DNA of 64,000 nucleotides from Halomonas sp. QHL1. GTDB lineage: Bacteria > Pseudomonadota > Gammaproteobacteria > Pseudomonadales > Halomonadaceae. The position numbers and the translations under genes were made by a program. Location of the stretch: NCBI RefSeq assembly GCF_001882345.1, contig NZ_MINL01000001.1, positions 561,944-625,943 of the forward strand, in the 5' to 3' direction. This document shows positions 37,297 through 46,356 of this stretch, piece after piece (the first letter of the stretch is position 1; the number at the start of each line of letters is the position of its first letter). The notes under the pieces are model-generated. The model saw only the letters and a list, made by a program, of their open reading frames with translations. It did not search any database and had not been told where the DNA came from.

Positions 37297-37629
37297 GGCA
37301 TAGCCCCATCAATGTCATAAAAGTAGTCATAAAGCGCTACCACCTAAGTGCAGCGAGCCCTTTATGGCGCGTACGTTGCGCAGTAAACCAAATTTAAAAA
37401 TGAAGAGAACGCTGCATGTTAGCGAACGTTACCCCGTTCTCACCGTTAAAAAAGCAAGTTTTTAGCTAATATGGGAGCGGAGTTTGCCGAAAAAGTGCCA
37501 GGATGTCCAGCAACAGCCTAAGCCAACGTCTAAACTAGCCAGCAGCGAAGAATTAAACGACCGTTTGACGATGTTCGCGTCAGAAAGCGGCTTAAGTGCC
37601 TCAGAGAGTAGGCCTCCTAGGGTGTGAGC
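37297..37629. other. Gene-free region between accB and dsbD
   Basis: About 333 bases without a coding frame on either strand. It should carry the accBC promoter. In Pseudomonas, as I recall, aroQ (3-dehydroquinate dehydratase) sits between dsbD and accB; no aroQ or obvious remnant is seen here. Confidence 0.55.
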
Positions 37630-39501
37630 TTAGCTATTGGCTAGCCACTGGCTGACTGATTCTAGATGTTCACGCAACTGGTCGGCGGTCACTTCGCCTT
37701 GAATGCGTGCATCACGAATCTCCTCACCCTGGCTGAAAAACAGCAGGCTGGGTGGGCCGAAGAGGTTGAATTGATTCAGCAACTCACGGCTTTGGGGGTC
37801 AGTTTGGGTGACATCGGCGGCGATCAAGGTGTAATCGCGAAGCGCCGCGGAAACCTGTGGCTCGGGGTAAACATCCCGCTCCAGCAGCTTGCATGAAATA
37901 CACCAGTCGGCGGTAAAGTGCACAAAGACGGGCTGGTTGGCGCCTTCAGCTTGGGCGATAGTCGCTTCAAGCTCGGTCAAGCTGTTTACCTCGATGAAGT
38001 CGAGTGATTCTGCTTGAGGCTCACCAGAAATACTCGAAGTTATCGCAAGGGGGCGCAGGGGGTTGCTGCCACCTTGAGCGGCACCAATCACCAGCACTAT
38101 CCCCCAAGCAAGCAGCATAAGCCCCAGCGTTTGACGTGCCCGCGGCCATCCCTGCGGCTGATTGAAATTCAGCGCCCCAAGTGCGAGCGCCGTGCCGATA
38201 GCGAGGGCTGCCCATAGCAGCAGCGCAATGGGCGCGGCCACTAAACGCTCGATCATCCAAATTGCGACGCCCAGCAGCAAAAGTCCAAAAGCAATTTTTA
38301 CACCGTTCATCCAGGCGCCGGAGCGGGGCAGCAGCGTGGCGCCAAAGGTACCGACCAAAAGAAGCGGCACGCCCATGCCCATGCCCAGCGCAAATAGCAC
38401 CGCGCCACCCATTGCGGCATCTCCTGTTGACGAGATAAACACCAACGCGCCGGCCAAAGGCGCCGTTACACAGGGCGACACCACCAGTACAGAGAGGGCG
38501 CCAGCCAGCGCTAGCCCCGCCGGTCCGCTGCGCTGAGCGCGGGTCTGCCAAGCATCAACACGGTTAGCTAAACGGGGTGACAGGTTAAGGTTAAATGCCC
38601 CAAACATGGCCAGCGCAAAGAGCGTAAAGAGCACTGCAAAGGTAATTAATACCGGTGCTGACTGTAGTCGCGCCTGAAGATTAAGCCCGGCGCCAAACAA
38701 CCCCATTAACACCCCGACAAGGGCGTAGGTCAGCGCCATGCCAAGTACATAGCTTAACGAAAGGGCAAAGGCGCGCGGGCGAGTGGGGTTCTGGCCTACC
38801 ACAATCGATGACAAAATCGGGATCATCGGCAGCACGCAGGGAGTAAAGGTAAGCCCCAGGCCGGCAATGAAAAACAGCCCCAGTGCCAGCGGTAGGCTGG
38901 CATCGCTGATCAAAGCGCTAAAGCGGCTGTCTTCGCTTTGGGGCGCGGCGAAATTGCCCTGTTCTGAGGTGTTCGCGGCCGACGTGTTGGCTGCCTGACT
39001 GGATGTCGTATCATCGGCTTGCCAATCGGAGAACTGGCTGGGGGGTTGGGTTTCGCTGGCCTCGAGTGTTATTTGCTCTGGAGGGTAGCAGAGCCCGGCA
39101 TCTGCGCAGCCTTGAAAGGTCACGGCAATATTAAGCGGGCCTGAGTAGGGTGCTTCCAGCGGTACTTCCAACACTACCTGGTCGCGGAATACATACACAT
39201 CGCCCATAAACTCATCATTGGTAAAGATGCCTTGGGGGATGATGGGATCGCCGAGGCTGACATCCTCCGTTTGGCTGACTAGCGCAAACTGGTGGCGATA
39301 TAGATAGTACTCATCTGCGATATCCATGCCGATATAGAGTGTATCGCCATCATGCCAAGCGGTCGGCTGAAAGGCTTCCATAACCGGCAAAAATTCGTCT
39401 TGGTTGCTAGATGAAAACCATTGGGCGTTTGCACTTAGCGGAAGCAAGCCAAGAAAGAAAATCAATAATGTAAACAGGCTCAGGCGTTTAAGAGATAACA
39501 C
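37630..39501 (-). CDS. dsbD: Thiol:disulfide interchange protein DsbD
   Basis: 623 residues from a GTG start with AAGGA upstream. A signal peptide (about 1-26) leads to the periplasmic α domain with its Cys pair (GCADAGLCYP). A central block of about eight membrane helices follows (GLTFTPCVLPMIPILS and VSPCVTAPLAGAL, each with a conserved Cys). The C-terminal thioredoxin-like γ domain has ADWCISCK. It moves electrons from cytosolic thioredoxin to periplasmic DsbC and CcmG. All six functional Cys are present. Confidence 0.95.
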   Translation of the reverse strand: MLSLKRLSLFTLLIFFLGLLPLSANAQWFSSSNQDEFLPVMEAFQPTAWHDGDTLYIGMDIADEYYLYRHQFALVSQTEDVSLGDPIIPQGIFTNDEFMGDVYVFRDQVVLEVPLEAPYSGPLNIAVTFQGCADAGLCYPPEQITLEASETQPPSQFSDWQADDTTSSQAANTSAANTSEQGNFAAPQSEDSRFSALISDASLPLALGLFFIAGLGLTFTPCVLPMIPILSSIVVGQNPTRPRAFALSLSYVLGMALTYALVGVLMGLFGAGLNLQARLQSAPVLITFAVLFTLFALAMFGAFNLNLSPRLANRVDAWQTRAQRSGPAGLALAGALSVLVVSPCVTAPLAGALVFISSTGDAAMGGAVLFALGMGMGVPLLLVGTFGATLLPRSGAWMNGVKIAFGLLLLGVAIWMIERLVAAPIALLLWAALAIGTALALGALNFNQPQGWPRARQTLGLMLLAWGIVLVIGAAQGGSNPLRPLAITSSISGEPQAESLDFIEVNSLTELEATIAQAEGANQPVFVHFTADWCISCKLLERDVYPEPQVSAALRDYTLIAADVTQTDPQSRELLNQFNLFGPPSLLFFSQGEEIRDARIQGEVTADQLREHLESVSQWLANS

Positions 39502-39624
39502 GGTGCGTCCTTAATCAATGGCATCGCAATGAAAGGCGAATAGCATACCGCAACCTTGAGCCCCTGGCGTATACGCTGCGGTGACGTGACGCGGTCCCTA
39601 ACAGTGCCTTAATCCTGCGCATAT

Positions 39625-39647
39625 AAAAAGACCGCCCGAAGGCGGCC
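39625..39647 (-). terminator. Terminator of ppa
   Basis: On the minus strand GGCCGCC-TTCG-GGCGGTC forms a 7-bp stem with one G·U pair and a stable UUCG tetraloop, followed by TTTTT. It lies about 45 bp past the ppa stop. Confidence 0.88.
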
Positions 39648-39690
39648 TCTTATACCATTGGCGGTGAAAACATACACCGCAAGGAGACTG

Positions 39691-40221
39691 TTACGCTTTC
39701 TGATAGGCGATAACGGATTTCTCAATCGCCTTGCGTGCAGCGTCTGCGCCTTCCCAAGACTCTACTTTGACCCATTTGCCTTTTTCGAGATCCTTGTAGT
39801 TCTCGAAGAAGTGAGCAATCTGCTGGCGCAGAAGCTCAGGCAGGTCGGTAACTTCATGTACGTCGTCATAGAGCGAGCTTAGCTTGGCGTGGGGCACGCA
39901 GATCAACTTGGCATCTTCACCGGCTTCGTCGGTCATGTTCAGAATGCCTACCGGACGCGCACGGATAATGCTGCCAGGTTGAACCGGGTGCGGGGTAACT
40001 ACCAAGGCGTCCAGCGCATCGCCATCGTCGGCTAGGGTATGCGGAATAAAACCGTAGTTGGCGGGATAGAACATGGGGGTGGCCATAAAGCGGTCAACGA
40101 GTAACGCGCCCATGTCTTTATCAATTTCGTATTTGATCGGATCGTGGTTGGCTGGAATTTCGATCACCACGTAAACGTCGTTGGGGAGATCCTTTCCAGC
40201 AGGGATATTATCGAAGTTCAT
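39691..40221 (-). CDS. ppa: Inorganic pyrophosphatase (family I)
   Basis: 176 residues, AAGGA before the ATG. It hydrolyses pyrophosphate with Mg2+ in the cytosol. Family I residues are intact: [39 protein letters not shown] (the DxDxxD metal triad) and the [17 protein letters not shown] stretch. The length matches bacterial hexameric enzymes. It is a single-gene unit with its own terminator. Confidence 0.97.
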   Translation of the reverse strand: MNFDNIPAGKDLPNDVYVVIEIPANHDPIKYEIDKDMGALLVDRFMATPMFYPANYGFIPHTLADDGDALDALVVTPHPVQPGSIIRARPVGILNMTDEAGEDAKLICVPHAKLSSLYDDVHEVTDLPELLRQQIAHFFENYKDLEKGKWVKVESWEGADAARKAIEKSVIAYQKA

Positions 40222-40507
40222 CGTTGATTCCTTGGTAGTGCTGTGGCTAGTAGAGTCGAGCCGTGGTTAGGCAATCGGTTCAGAGTCGTTTATGGCGAAG
40301 AATTATACGAACATGGCTGCCCGATTACCAATGCGACATAGGTTGGCCGCACGTGATAATTCATGTGCCCTTAAAATTGGCCGAATACGATAGAGACGTT
40401 TGGTGGGCATCGTTTCCGCGCTGCTGCGTGTATCATAGGCAGAGTTTATTGACAGTGTTGGTTGACAGTGATGTCCCTCGATCGAGTCGGCAGCCTAGGA
40501 GGATGAC

Positions 40508-42223
40508 TTGTCGCACGCCCAATTGCTCATTAGTTATGGTCAAGCGTTTGTCGCGCCCGATCGGCGCCTGCACCGCAGTTCAATGTCGGTTCGCTTTCCT
40601 GAAGCGCCGCTGCTTCGCGCCAAAGGCGGTTGTGCGGTGATCAGCGACTCCATTTCGCGCAATACCATGGCCAAGCAGGCCGGTGATATAAGCGTACGCG
40701 GCTTCCTGGCCGACTACTTTTCGACCCCCGACCACTGGGATGTCAAAACCTCTGCCACCCGCGTACTACGCGCGCTCAACAGTTGGTGCTATAGCCAAAG
40801 CCAGCATGTTAAGGAGGGCAGTTTTGTTTCATCCATGTCGGCGATGGTGTTTCGCGGCCGTGAAGCCCATCTGTTCCATATGGGCGATACGCTAGTCTTT
40901 CGTTTACGGGGGGCCGAGTTTGAGCAGCTAAGCCGTGATCACGTGACCGATTTAGGCGGCTATCGCTACCCTTCACGGGCGCTGGGTATGGACGGCAGTG
41001 TCGATATCGATTACACCCACATTGCCCTCAAGCAGGGCGATCTGTTCCTGTTCACTACCCAGGGTGTGCGCGGCACGCTGCTGCCTTCAGACTATGTGCG
41101 CTTGATTCGCCAGGATGCCAGTGATCTAGATGCCGCCTGCGAGCGGCTAGCCGATGAAGCGAAGCAGCGCGCCCAGGAACGTGGCTATGGCGGTGATCAG
41201 TTCTGCTTCCAGTTGATACGTATCGATGAATTACCTGAAGAGGTAACTGAACACCCGGGGCAGCTATACGGCGACCTTCCGATTCCCCCTGAATTGTCTG
41301 TGGGTGAGCGTCTAGACGGCTTGGAAGTTCTCGCGGTGCTATCGCGAACGGCGCAGTCGCGGGTGTATCGCGTCCGCGATGTGCATAGCGAGCGGGAAAT
41401 GGTCCTGAAAGCGCCCAGCCCAGAACTCTCGTTGCGCAATGCCTATCTTGAGCACTTTCTGCTCCAGCAGTGGGTGGTGGAGCGCGTTAACTCGCCTTTT
41501 GTAGTTAAGGTAATGGAGCCATCTCGACCGCGACGCTACCTGTATTATCTAATGCAGCATATTGAAGGCGAAACGCTACGCGAGTGGGGAGAGCGCCACC
41601 CTCAAGCTAGCTTGACCCAGCGCCTGGATATTGCCAACCAGTTGGGTAAAGCGGTGCAAGCGTTGCATCATCGGGAAATTATTCATCAGCAGATCAACCC
41701 CGATAATATTTTGATCGACCCACACGGCAAGCTCGTGCTCACCGATTTTAGTGCCTGTCATATGCGCGACGGTGAAGGGCACCGTCACTCGGGAGAGCTG
41801 TTACGACAGATCGGCTTTAACGAACACACCGCGCCTGAGTATGCACTGGGCGACAGTATCGGTCGGCGTAGTGATCAGTACTCGCTAGCGTCCACTACTT
41901 ATTGGCTTTTAACCGGCGCTTTACCTTATACGCTGACGCCCAACAGGCTGCGCAGTCACACCGACCTTGAAGAGTTGACCTATCGCAGCGCGCGCACCAC
42001 CAATCCTGAGATCACCCAGGAATTAGACGACGCGCTACGCCGCGCCTTGGATCCACAAAGAGCGTTGCGGTTTAGGCGTATGTCCGAGTTTTTGCATGCG
42101 CTGAGGGTGCCGCTTGGGCGGCTACCCAATCGCGAAGAGAGCCGTCAGGAGCCGCGGCGTTTCTGGCAGGGAGTGGCGGGAATTCTGCTGTTGCTGCTAG
42201 TACTTTCCTGGTTGTTGCGCTAA
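40508..42223 (+). CDS. PP2C-phosphatase/protein-kinase fusion with degenerate active sites
   Basis: 571 residues from a TTG start with a strong AGGAGG 6 nt upstream. Residues about 5-240 are a PP2C-like domain, about 265-535 a Ser/Thr kinase-like domain, and 552-570 a membrane anchor. Key residues are changed: the PP2C TDG motif is TQG (185), and the usual DGxGGH after Asp47 is SISRN. In the kinase the HRDxKPxN loop is HQQINPDN (393-400) and DFG is DFSA (413), while the ATP lysine K301 and APE remain. Relatives, often beside nitrate-assimilation genes, keep these residues. The protein may act as a scaffold or sensor; no obvious partner gene adjoins it. Confidence 0.82.
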   Translation: MSHAQLLISYGQAFVAPDRRLHRSSMSVRFPEAPLLRAKGGCAVISDSISRNTMAKQAGDISVRGFLADYFSTPDHWDVKTSATRVLRALNSWCYSQSQHVKEGSFVSSMSAMVFRGREAHLFHMGDTLVFRLRGAEFEQLSRDHVTDLGGYRYPSRALGMDGSVDIDYTHIALKQGDLFLFTTQGVRGTLLPSDYVRLIRQDASDLDAACERLADEAKQRAQERGYGGDQFCFQLIRIDELPEEVTEHPGQLYGDLPIPPELSVGERLDGLEVLAVLSRTAQSRVYRVRDVHSEREMVLKAPSPELSLRNAYLEHFLLQQWVVERVNSPFVVKVMEPSRPRRYLYYLMQHIEGETLREWGERHPQASLTQRLDIANQLGKAVQALHHREIIHQQINPDNILIDPHGKLVLTDFSACHMRDGEGHRHSGELLRQIGFNEHTAPEYALGDSIGRRSDQYSLASTTYWLLTGALPYTLTPNRLRSHTDLEELTYRSARTTNPEITQELDDALRRALDPQRALRFRRMSEFLHALRVPLGRLPNREESRQEPRRFWQGVAGILLLLLVLSWLLR

Positions 42224-42244
42224 CCCAGGCGGGGAAGTACGCAT

Positions 42245-42280
42245 AAAACGGGGCGATGAATCACTTCATCGCCCCGTTTT
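42245..42280. terminator. Bidirectional terminator between the kinase fusion and pfp
   Basis: A perfect 16-bp stem (AAAACGGGGCGATGAA / TTCATCGCCCCGTTTT) with a TCAC loop, T-rich on both strands, lies between the convergent genes. Confidence 0.93.
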
Positions 42281-42317
42281 TTAGTGCCGCTATTTTAAGC
42301 TTTACTGCGTTAGCTGT

Positions 42318-43577
42318 TTACAGCGTAAAAATGGGTAACTTGCGCTCTGCTTTGGCCAGTTTCAGCTTAGCCACTTTAGGTAGGCCGTTCTCGAACGGCG
42401 GGAAGTCCTCACCCTGAATCAGCGGTGAAAGATAGTCCCGGCACGTCTGGGTAATGGCAAAGCCGTTTTCGCTGATAAAGTCCCGGGGCATAAACTTCTC
42501 TTGGTTGGCTACCTGGGAGAGCGGGGCAGAGATCACATCCCACTGGTAGGGCACCTGAGAGATACGGCGAATGGCGGGCATCATGGCGTTTTTACCCGCC
42601 AGTGCCAAGGTTACCGCTTCGCGACCCACCGCATAGGCTTGTTCAACGTCAGTTTTAGACGCCAGGTGACGGGCCGCGCGCTGCAGATAGTCGGCCACTG
42701 CCCAGTGATACTTATAGCCCAAATCCTGCTTGATCATGCCGGCCAGTGTCGGTGCTACGCCGCCAAGCTGGCGGTGGCCGAACGCATCGGTGTTACCCGC
42801 ATCGGCCAGGAAGGTGCCATCTTCGTAACGAGCGCCTTCAGAAACCACAATAACGCAGTAGCCATACTGTTTAACGCTCTCTTCAACCCGCGCCATCGCC
42901 GCTTTACGGTTAAATGGGATTTCCGGGAAGATAATCATATGCGGCGGCTCGCCTTCGGCTTCGCCTGCTAAACCACCGGCAGCGGCAATCCAGCCTGCGT
43001 GGCGGCCCATTACCTCAAGCACAAATACCTTGGTAGAGGTAGCGCACATGGAGGCGATATCCAGCGAAGCTTCCAGCGTTGAGGTGGCAATATACTTGGC
43101 TACGCTGCCAAAGCCCGGGCTATTGTCGGTAATAGGTAGGTCGTTATCGACAGTTTTAGGCACATGGATAGCGGTAAGCGGATAGCCCAGCTTTTCAGAA
43201 AGCTGAGAGACTTTTAAGCACGTATCAGCGCTGTCGCCGCCACCGTTATAGAAAAAGTAGCGAATGTCATGGGCTTTAAACACTTCGATCAACCGCTCGT
43301 ACTGGGCGCGGTGGGTGTCAATGTCTTTTAGCTTATAGCGGCAGGAGCCAAAAGCGCCGCCCGGTGTATGACGCAGGGCAGCAATCGATTCATCGCTCTC
43401 TTGGGTAACGTCGATAAGGTCTTCCGTTAAGGCACCGATAATGCCGTTATGACCGGCGTAAACCTTGCCAATTTGATCGGGTGCTTGACGGCAGGCTTCG
43501 ATAACGCCGCAGGCGCTGGCGTTGATCACGGCGGTGACGCCACCGGATTGGGCGTAAAAGGCATTATGCTGGGCCAT
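42318..43577 (-). CDS. pfp: Pyrophosphate-dependent 6-phosphofructokinase
   Basis: 419 residues. It phosphorylates fructose 6-phosphate reversibly with PPi. The GGGD in FFYNGGGDSAD (Asp where ATP enzymes have Gly) and the following PKTVDNDLP with Lys are the PPi-specificity signature. MGRHAGWIA and the substrate-binding EGARYEDG are also present. The length is that of the long group of PPi enzymes. The only ribosome-like site, GGAG, is rather distant (about 13 nt). It implies PPi-linked glycolysis or gluconeogenesis at this step. Confidence 0.9.
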   Translation of the reverse strand: MAQHNAFYAQSGGVTAVINASACGVIEACRQAPDQIGKVYAGHNGIIGALTEDLIDVTQESDESIAALRHTPGGAFGSCRYKLKDIDTHRAQYERLIEVFKAHDIRYFFYNGGGDSADTCLKVSQLSEKLGYPLTAIHVPKTVDNDLPITDNSPGFGSVAKYIATSTLEASLDIASMCATSTKVFVLEVMGRHAGWIAAAGGLAGEAEGEPPHMIIFPEIPFNRKAAMARVEESVKQYGYCVIVVSEGARYEDGTFLADAGNTDAFGHRQLGGVAPTLAGMIKQDLGYKYHWAVADYLQRAARHLASKTDVEQAYAVGREAVTLALAGKNAMMPAIRRISQVPYQWDVISAPLSQVANQEKFMPRDFISENGFAITQTCRDYLSPLIQGEDFPPFENGLPKVAKLKLAKAERKLPIFTL

Positions 43578-43779
43578 GGAAACGTCTCATCTCCTGAAAA
43601 CGGGTAGGGTGAATCGGTTTTGGTTCCACCACCAAATACATGCTGAGTGCTACTCACTTATTACCAATCACTCAGTACTACTTGGCAGTGGCAGTGCAAA
43701 AAACGCTACTGCTGTGTGGCAAAGTTTAGCGTAAAGCCTTGTCTACTGCATCAGCGGCTACGCTGTTGGCTGCGAAGTG

Positions 43780-44448
43780 TTAATCCGTACCGTCCATCTC
43801 TTGTTCGCGCTGGGCAAGTTGCCAGCCACCCAGGTCTTTATAGCGATTAACCATCGAGCAAAACAGCTCGGCGGTGCGCTCAGTATCATAGCGAGCGGAG
43901 TGGGCGGCCTTGTTATCAAACTCAATGCCAGCGGCGCGACAGGCACGGGCAAGTACCGTTTGGCCATAAATCAGGCCTGCAAGCGTGGCGGTATCAAAGC
44001 TTGAGAACGGGTGAAAAGGGTTGCGCTTAATGCCGCAGCGATTGACCGCCGCGTTCAAGAAGCCCTGATCGAACGCCGCATTATGGCCGACTAAAATAGC
44101 GCGCGTGCAGTCATGGGCTTTAATCGATTTGCGAATCGGGCGGAAAATTTCTCCCAGCGCTTCAGACTCGCTCAGCGCTACCTGGCGACGCAGAGGGTCG
44201 TCCAGATTGATTCCAGTGAAATCGAGCGCGGACTGCTCTACATTCGCGCCCTCAAAGGGCTGAATGTGGTAGGCATAGGTGGCATCAGGAAGCAGGTTGC
44301 CCTCCGGATCCATGGTCAGCGTGACGGCGGCTATCTCAAGTACAGCGTCGCCTTGGGCATTAAATCCCCCGGTTTCTAAATCAACGACCACGGGCAGGTA
44401 ACTGCGAAAACGTTGGGCCATTAATTCGCGGGCAATTGCCTCGCTCAT
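43780..44448 (-). CDS. rnt: Ribonuclease T
   Basis: 222 residues from the ATG at 44448 (AGGAG upstream); the longer frame to 44511 has no ribosome site. A DEDDh 3'-5' exonuclease: VVVDLETGGF (Asp, Glu), ILVGHNAAFDQGFL (Asp) and HSARYDTERTAELF (His, Asp). The RNase T pattern AQRFRSYLPVVVDLE distinguishes it from DnaQ. It matures tRNA 3' ends (CCA turnover) and the ends of 5S and 23S rRNA. Confidence 0.94.
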   Translation of the reverse strand: MSEAIARELMAQRFRSYLPVVVDLETGGFNAQGDAVLEIAAVTLTMDPEGNLLPDATYAYHIQPFEGANVEQSALDFTGINLDDPLRRQVALSESEALGEIFRPIRKSIKAHDCTRAILVGHNAAFDQGFLNAAVNRCGIKRNPFHPFSSFDTATLAGLIYGQTVLARACRAAGIEFDNKAAHSARYDTERTAELFCSMVNRYKDLGGWQLAQREQEMDGTD

Positions 44449-44651
44449 GCAGCTCTCCTTATCTTCAAGCGAGTAATAGTTGAAGCGAGTCATCATTAAC
44501 ATCAGCGGCAAACCACCGCTTTGAATGGGGTGATTCTAGCAGCTTTAGCCCCCAGGCGTCGTTGACGGTATTCGCTGGGCATTGAGAACGCTATACTCAG
44601 TGTCTGTCTAAAAACCAATCGCAAAGGTTTAACTTTTTAAAGGAGCAAAGA

Positions 44652-45872
44652 ATGTCCGATGTCAAAAAGGTTGTGCTGGCATATTCAGGCGGCCTGGACA
44701 CATCCGTTATCGTTAAGTGGTTGCAAGAAACCTACAACTGCGAGGTAGTGACTTTTACTGCCGACATCGGTCAGGGCGAAGAAGTCGAACCGGCGCGAAC
44801 TAAAGCGCAAGCGCTTGGCGTAAAAGAGATTTACATCGAAGACCTGCGCGAAGAGTTCGTGCGTGACTACGTCTACCCAATGTTCCGCGCCAACACTATT
44901 TATGAAGGTGAGTACCTGCTGGGCACCTCTATCGCTCGCCCGCTGATTGCCAAGCGATTGATCGAAATTGCCAATGAAACGGGTGCCGATGCTATTTCCC
45001 ATGGTGCGACGGGTAAAGGCAACGACCAGGTGCGCTTTGAGCTTGGCGGCTATGCCCTAAAGCCCGGCGTAAAAGTGATCGCCCCTTGGCGCGAGTGGGA
45101 TTTAACCTCTCGCGAAAAGCTAATGGCGTATTGCGAAGAGCATAAAATTCCGGTTGATTTCTCTAATAAAAAGAAAAAATCGCCCTACTCGATGGATGCC
45201 AATCTGCTGCACATCTCCTACGAGGGCGGCATTTTGGAAGATCCATGGGCCGAAGCCGAAGATGATATGTGGCGCTGGAGTGTCTCTCCCGAAGCTGCGC
45301 CCGACCAGCCCACCTACGTTGAGCTGACGTTTGAAAAGGGCGATATCGTGGCCATCGACGGCGAGCCTTTGAAAGCCCATGAAGTGCTCGAAAAGCTCAA
45401 CAAACTGGGTGGCGACAACGGCATCGGCCGTTTGGATATTGTTGAAAACCGCTACGTGGGCATGAAATCTCGTGGCTGCTATGAAACGCCAGGGGGCACT
45501 ATTATGTTGCGTGCCCACCGTGCCATTGAATCACTGACGCTAGACCGCGAAGAAGCCCACCTGAAAGATCAGCTGATGCCGAAGTACGCGGAAGTGATTT
45601 ACAACGGTTACTGGTGGAGCCCCGAGCGTCGCATGCTGCAGGCGGCCATTGACGAGACCCAGAAGAATGTAGCGGGTGTCGTGCGTATGAAGCTCTACAA
45701 AGGCAACGCTACCGTAGTGGGTCGCAAGTCCGATGAGTCGCTGTTTGATGAGTCGATCGCTACTTTTGAAGATGACGCTGGCGCTTACAACCAAAAAGAT
45801 GCCGAAGGCTTTATTAAGCTAAACGCGCTGCGTTTGCGCATTGCCGCAGGTAAGGGACGCAAGCAAAGCTAA
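44652..45872 (+). CDS. argG: Argininosuccinate synthase
   Basis: 406 residues with AAAGGAG before the ATG. It condenses citrulline and aspartate using ATP in arginine synthesis. The PP-loop AYSGGLDTS, the [14 protein letters not shown] segment and the [17 protein letters not shown] and YETPGGT regions are intact. The length is typical of the short bacterial form. No ArgR box was identified by eye. Confidence 0.97.
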   Translation: MSDVKKVVLAYSGGLDTSVIVKWLQETYNCEVVTFTADIGQGEEVEPARTKAQALGVKEIYIEDLREEFVRDYVYPMFRANTIYEGEYLLGTSIARPLIAKRLIEIANETGADAISHGATGKGNDQVRFELGGYALKPGVKVIAPWREWDLTSREKLMAYCEEHKIPVDFSNKKKKSPYSMDANLLHISYEGGILEDPWAEAEDDMWRWSVSPEAAPDQPTYVELTFEKGDIVAIDGEPLKAHEVLEKLNKLGGDNGIGRLDIVENRYVGMKSRGCYETPGGTIMLRAHRAIESLTLDREEAHLKDQLMPKYAEVIYNGYWWSPERRMLQAAIDETQKNVAGVVRMKLYKGNATVVGRKSDESLFDESIATFEDDAGAYNQKDAEGFIKLNALRLRIAAGKGRKQS

Positions 45873-45899
45873 TCAAGCGTTTATAAAAGCAGCTTATCC

Positions 45900-45934
45900 C
45901 TTGTAGGGCGGCCTTCGTATTGCCGCCCTACAAG
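45900..45934 (+). repeat. Long hairpin after argG, without T-run
   Basis: CTTGTAGGGCGGC and GCCGCCCTACAAG form a perfect 13-bp stem around a 9-base loop, immediately upstream of the doubled ribosome sites of the HlyU gene. It lacks a U-tract; it may stabilise the argG end or modulate the next gene. Confidence 0.6.
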
Positions 45935-45944
45935 CAAAGGAGCC

Positions 45945-45968
45945 ATGGTTTTTAAGCATGGTTTTTAA
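45945..45968 (+). other. Seven-codon micro-ORF in the HlyU leader, with duplicated ribosome site
   Basis: AAAGGAGCC-ATG opens MVFKHGF-stop. The stop lies just before a second, nearly identical AAAAGGAGCC that serves the HlyU-family start at 45981. CATGGTTTTTAA and AAAGGAGCCAT both occur twice in about 45 bp, so the arrangement looks like a tandem duplication of the translation start. Confidence 0.5.
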
Positions 45969-45980
45969 AAAGGAGCCATC

Positions 45981-46319
45981 ATGCTAAAAAAAATACTTTC
46001 CGGCCTCTTTGGTAGTGATCGTCAGGCTGAGCCAGGCGCCACCAGCAAAGCCGCTGAGCCGGTGGAATATAGAGGCTATGAGATTGTCTCTCAGCCCGAT
46101 AATCAAAGCGGTCAGTACCGCGTCAGCGGTTGGATTAGCAAGGCTGACGCAAGTGGTGAAACGCTTGAACACCGCTTTGAGCGCTCCGATATGCTCCCAG
46201 GGCGAGAGGCCTGTGATGCCATGATGGTCACCAAAGCGCAGCGCTATATCGATGAAGTGGGTGAGGCGATGTTCGCGCCAGATCCGCGCCGTGCAGGCGA
46301 AAGCGAGCAGAACGAGTAG
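45981..46319 (+). CDS. HlyU-family protein
   Basis: 112 residues, AAGGAGCC before the ATG. The pattern MLKKILSGLFGS, YRGYEIVSQP, the G-YRVSGWISK strand, HRFERSDMLPGREAC and KAQRYIDEVGE matches the HlyU family. In Vibrio, HlyU is named as a virulence transcription activator, but this small β-rich group is structurally different from the ArsR-type HlyU, so regulation of transcription should not be assumed. It lies about 100 bp after argG and 37 bp before the DUF294 gene. Confidence 0.75.
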   Translation: MLKKILSGLFGSDRQAEPGATSKAAEPVEYRGYEIVSQPDNQSGQYRVSGWISKADASGETLEHRFERSDMLPGREACDAMMVTKAQRYIDEVGEAMFAPDPRRAGESEQNE

Positions 46320-46356
46320 AGCGCCGTCGACATAACGTTTAGTGAAGGATAGGCGT

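Noticed and set aside
45900..45934. Intrinsic terminator of argG
   Set aside because: The 13-bp hairpin has no T-run; listed as a hairpin only.
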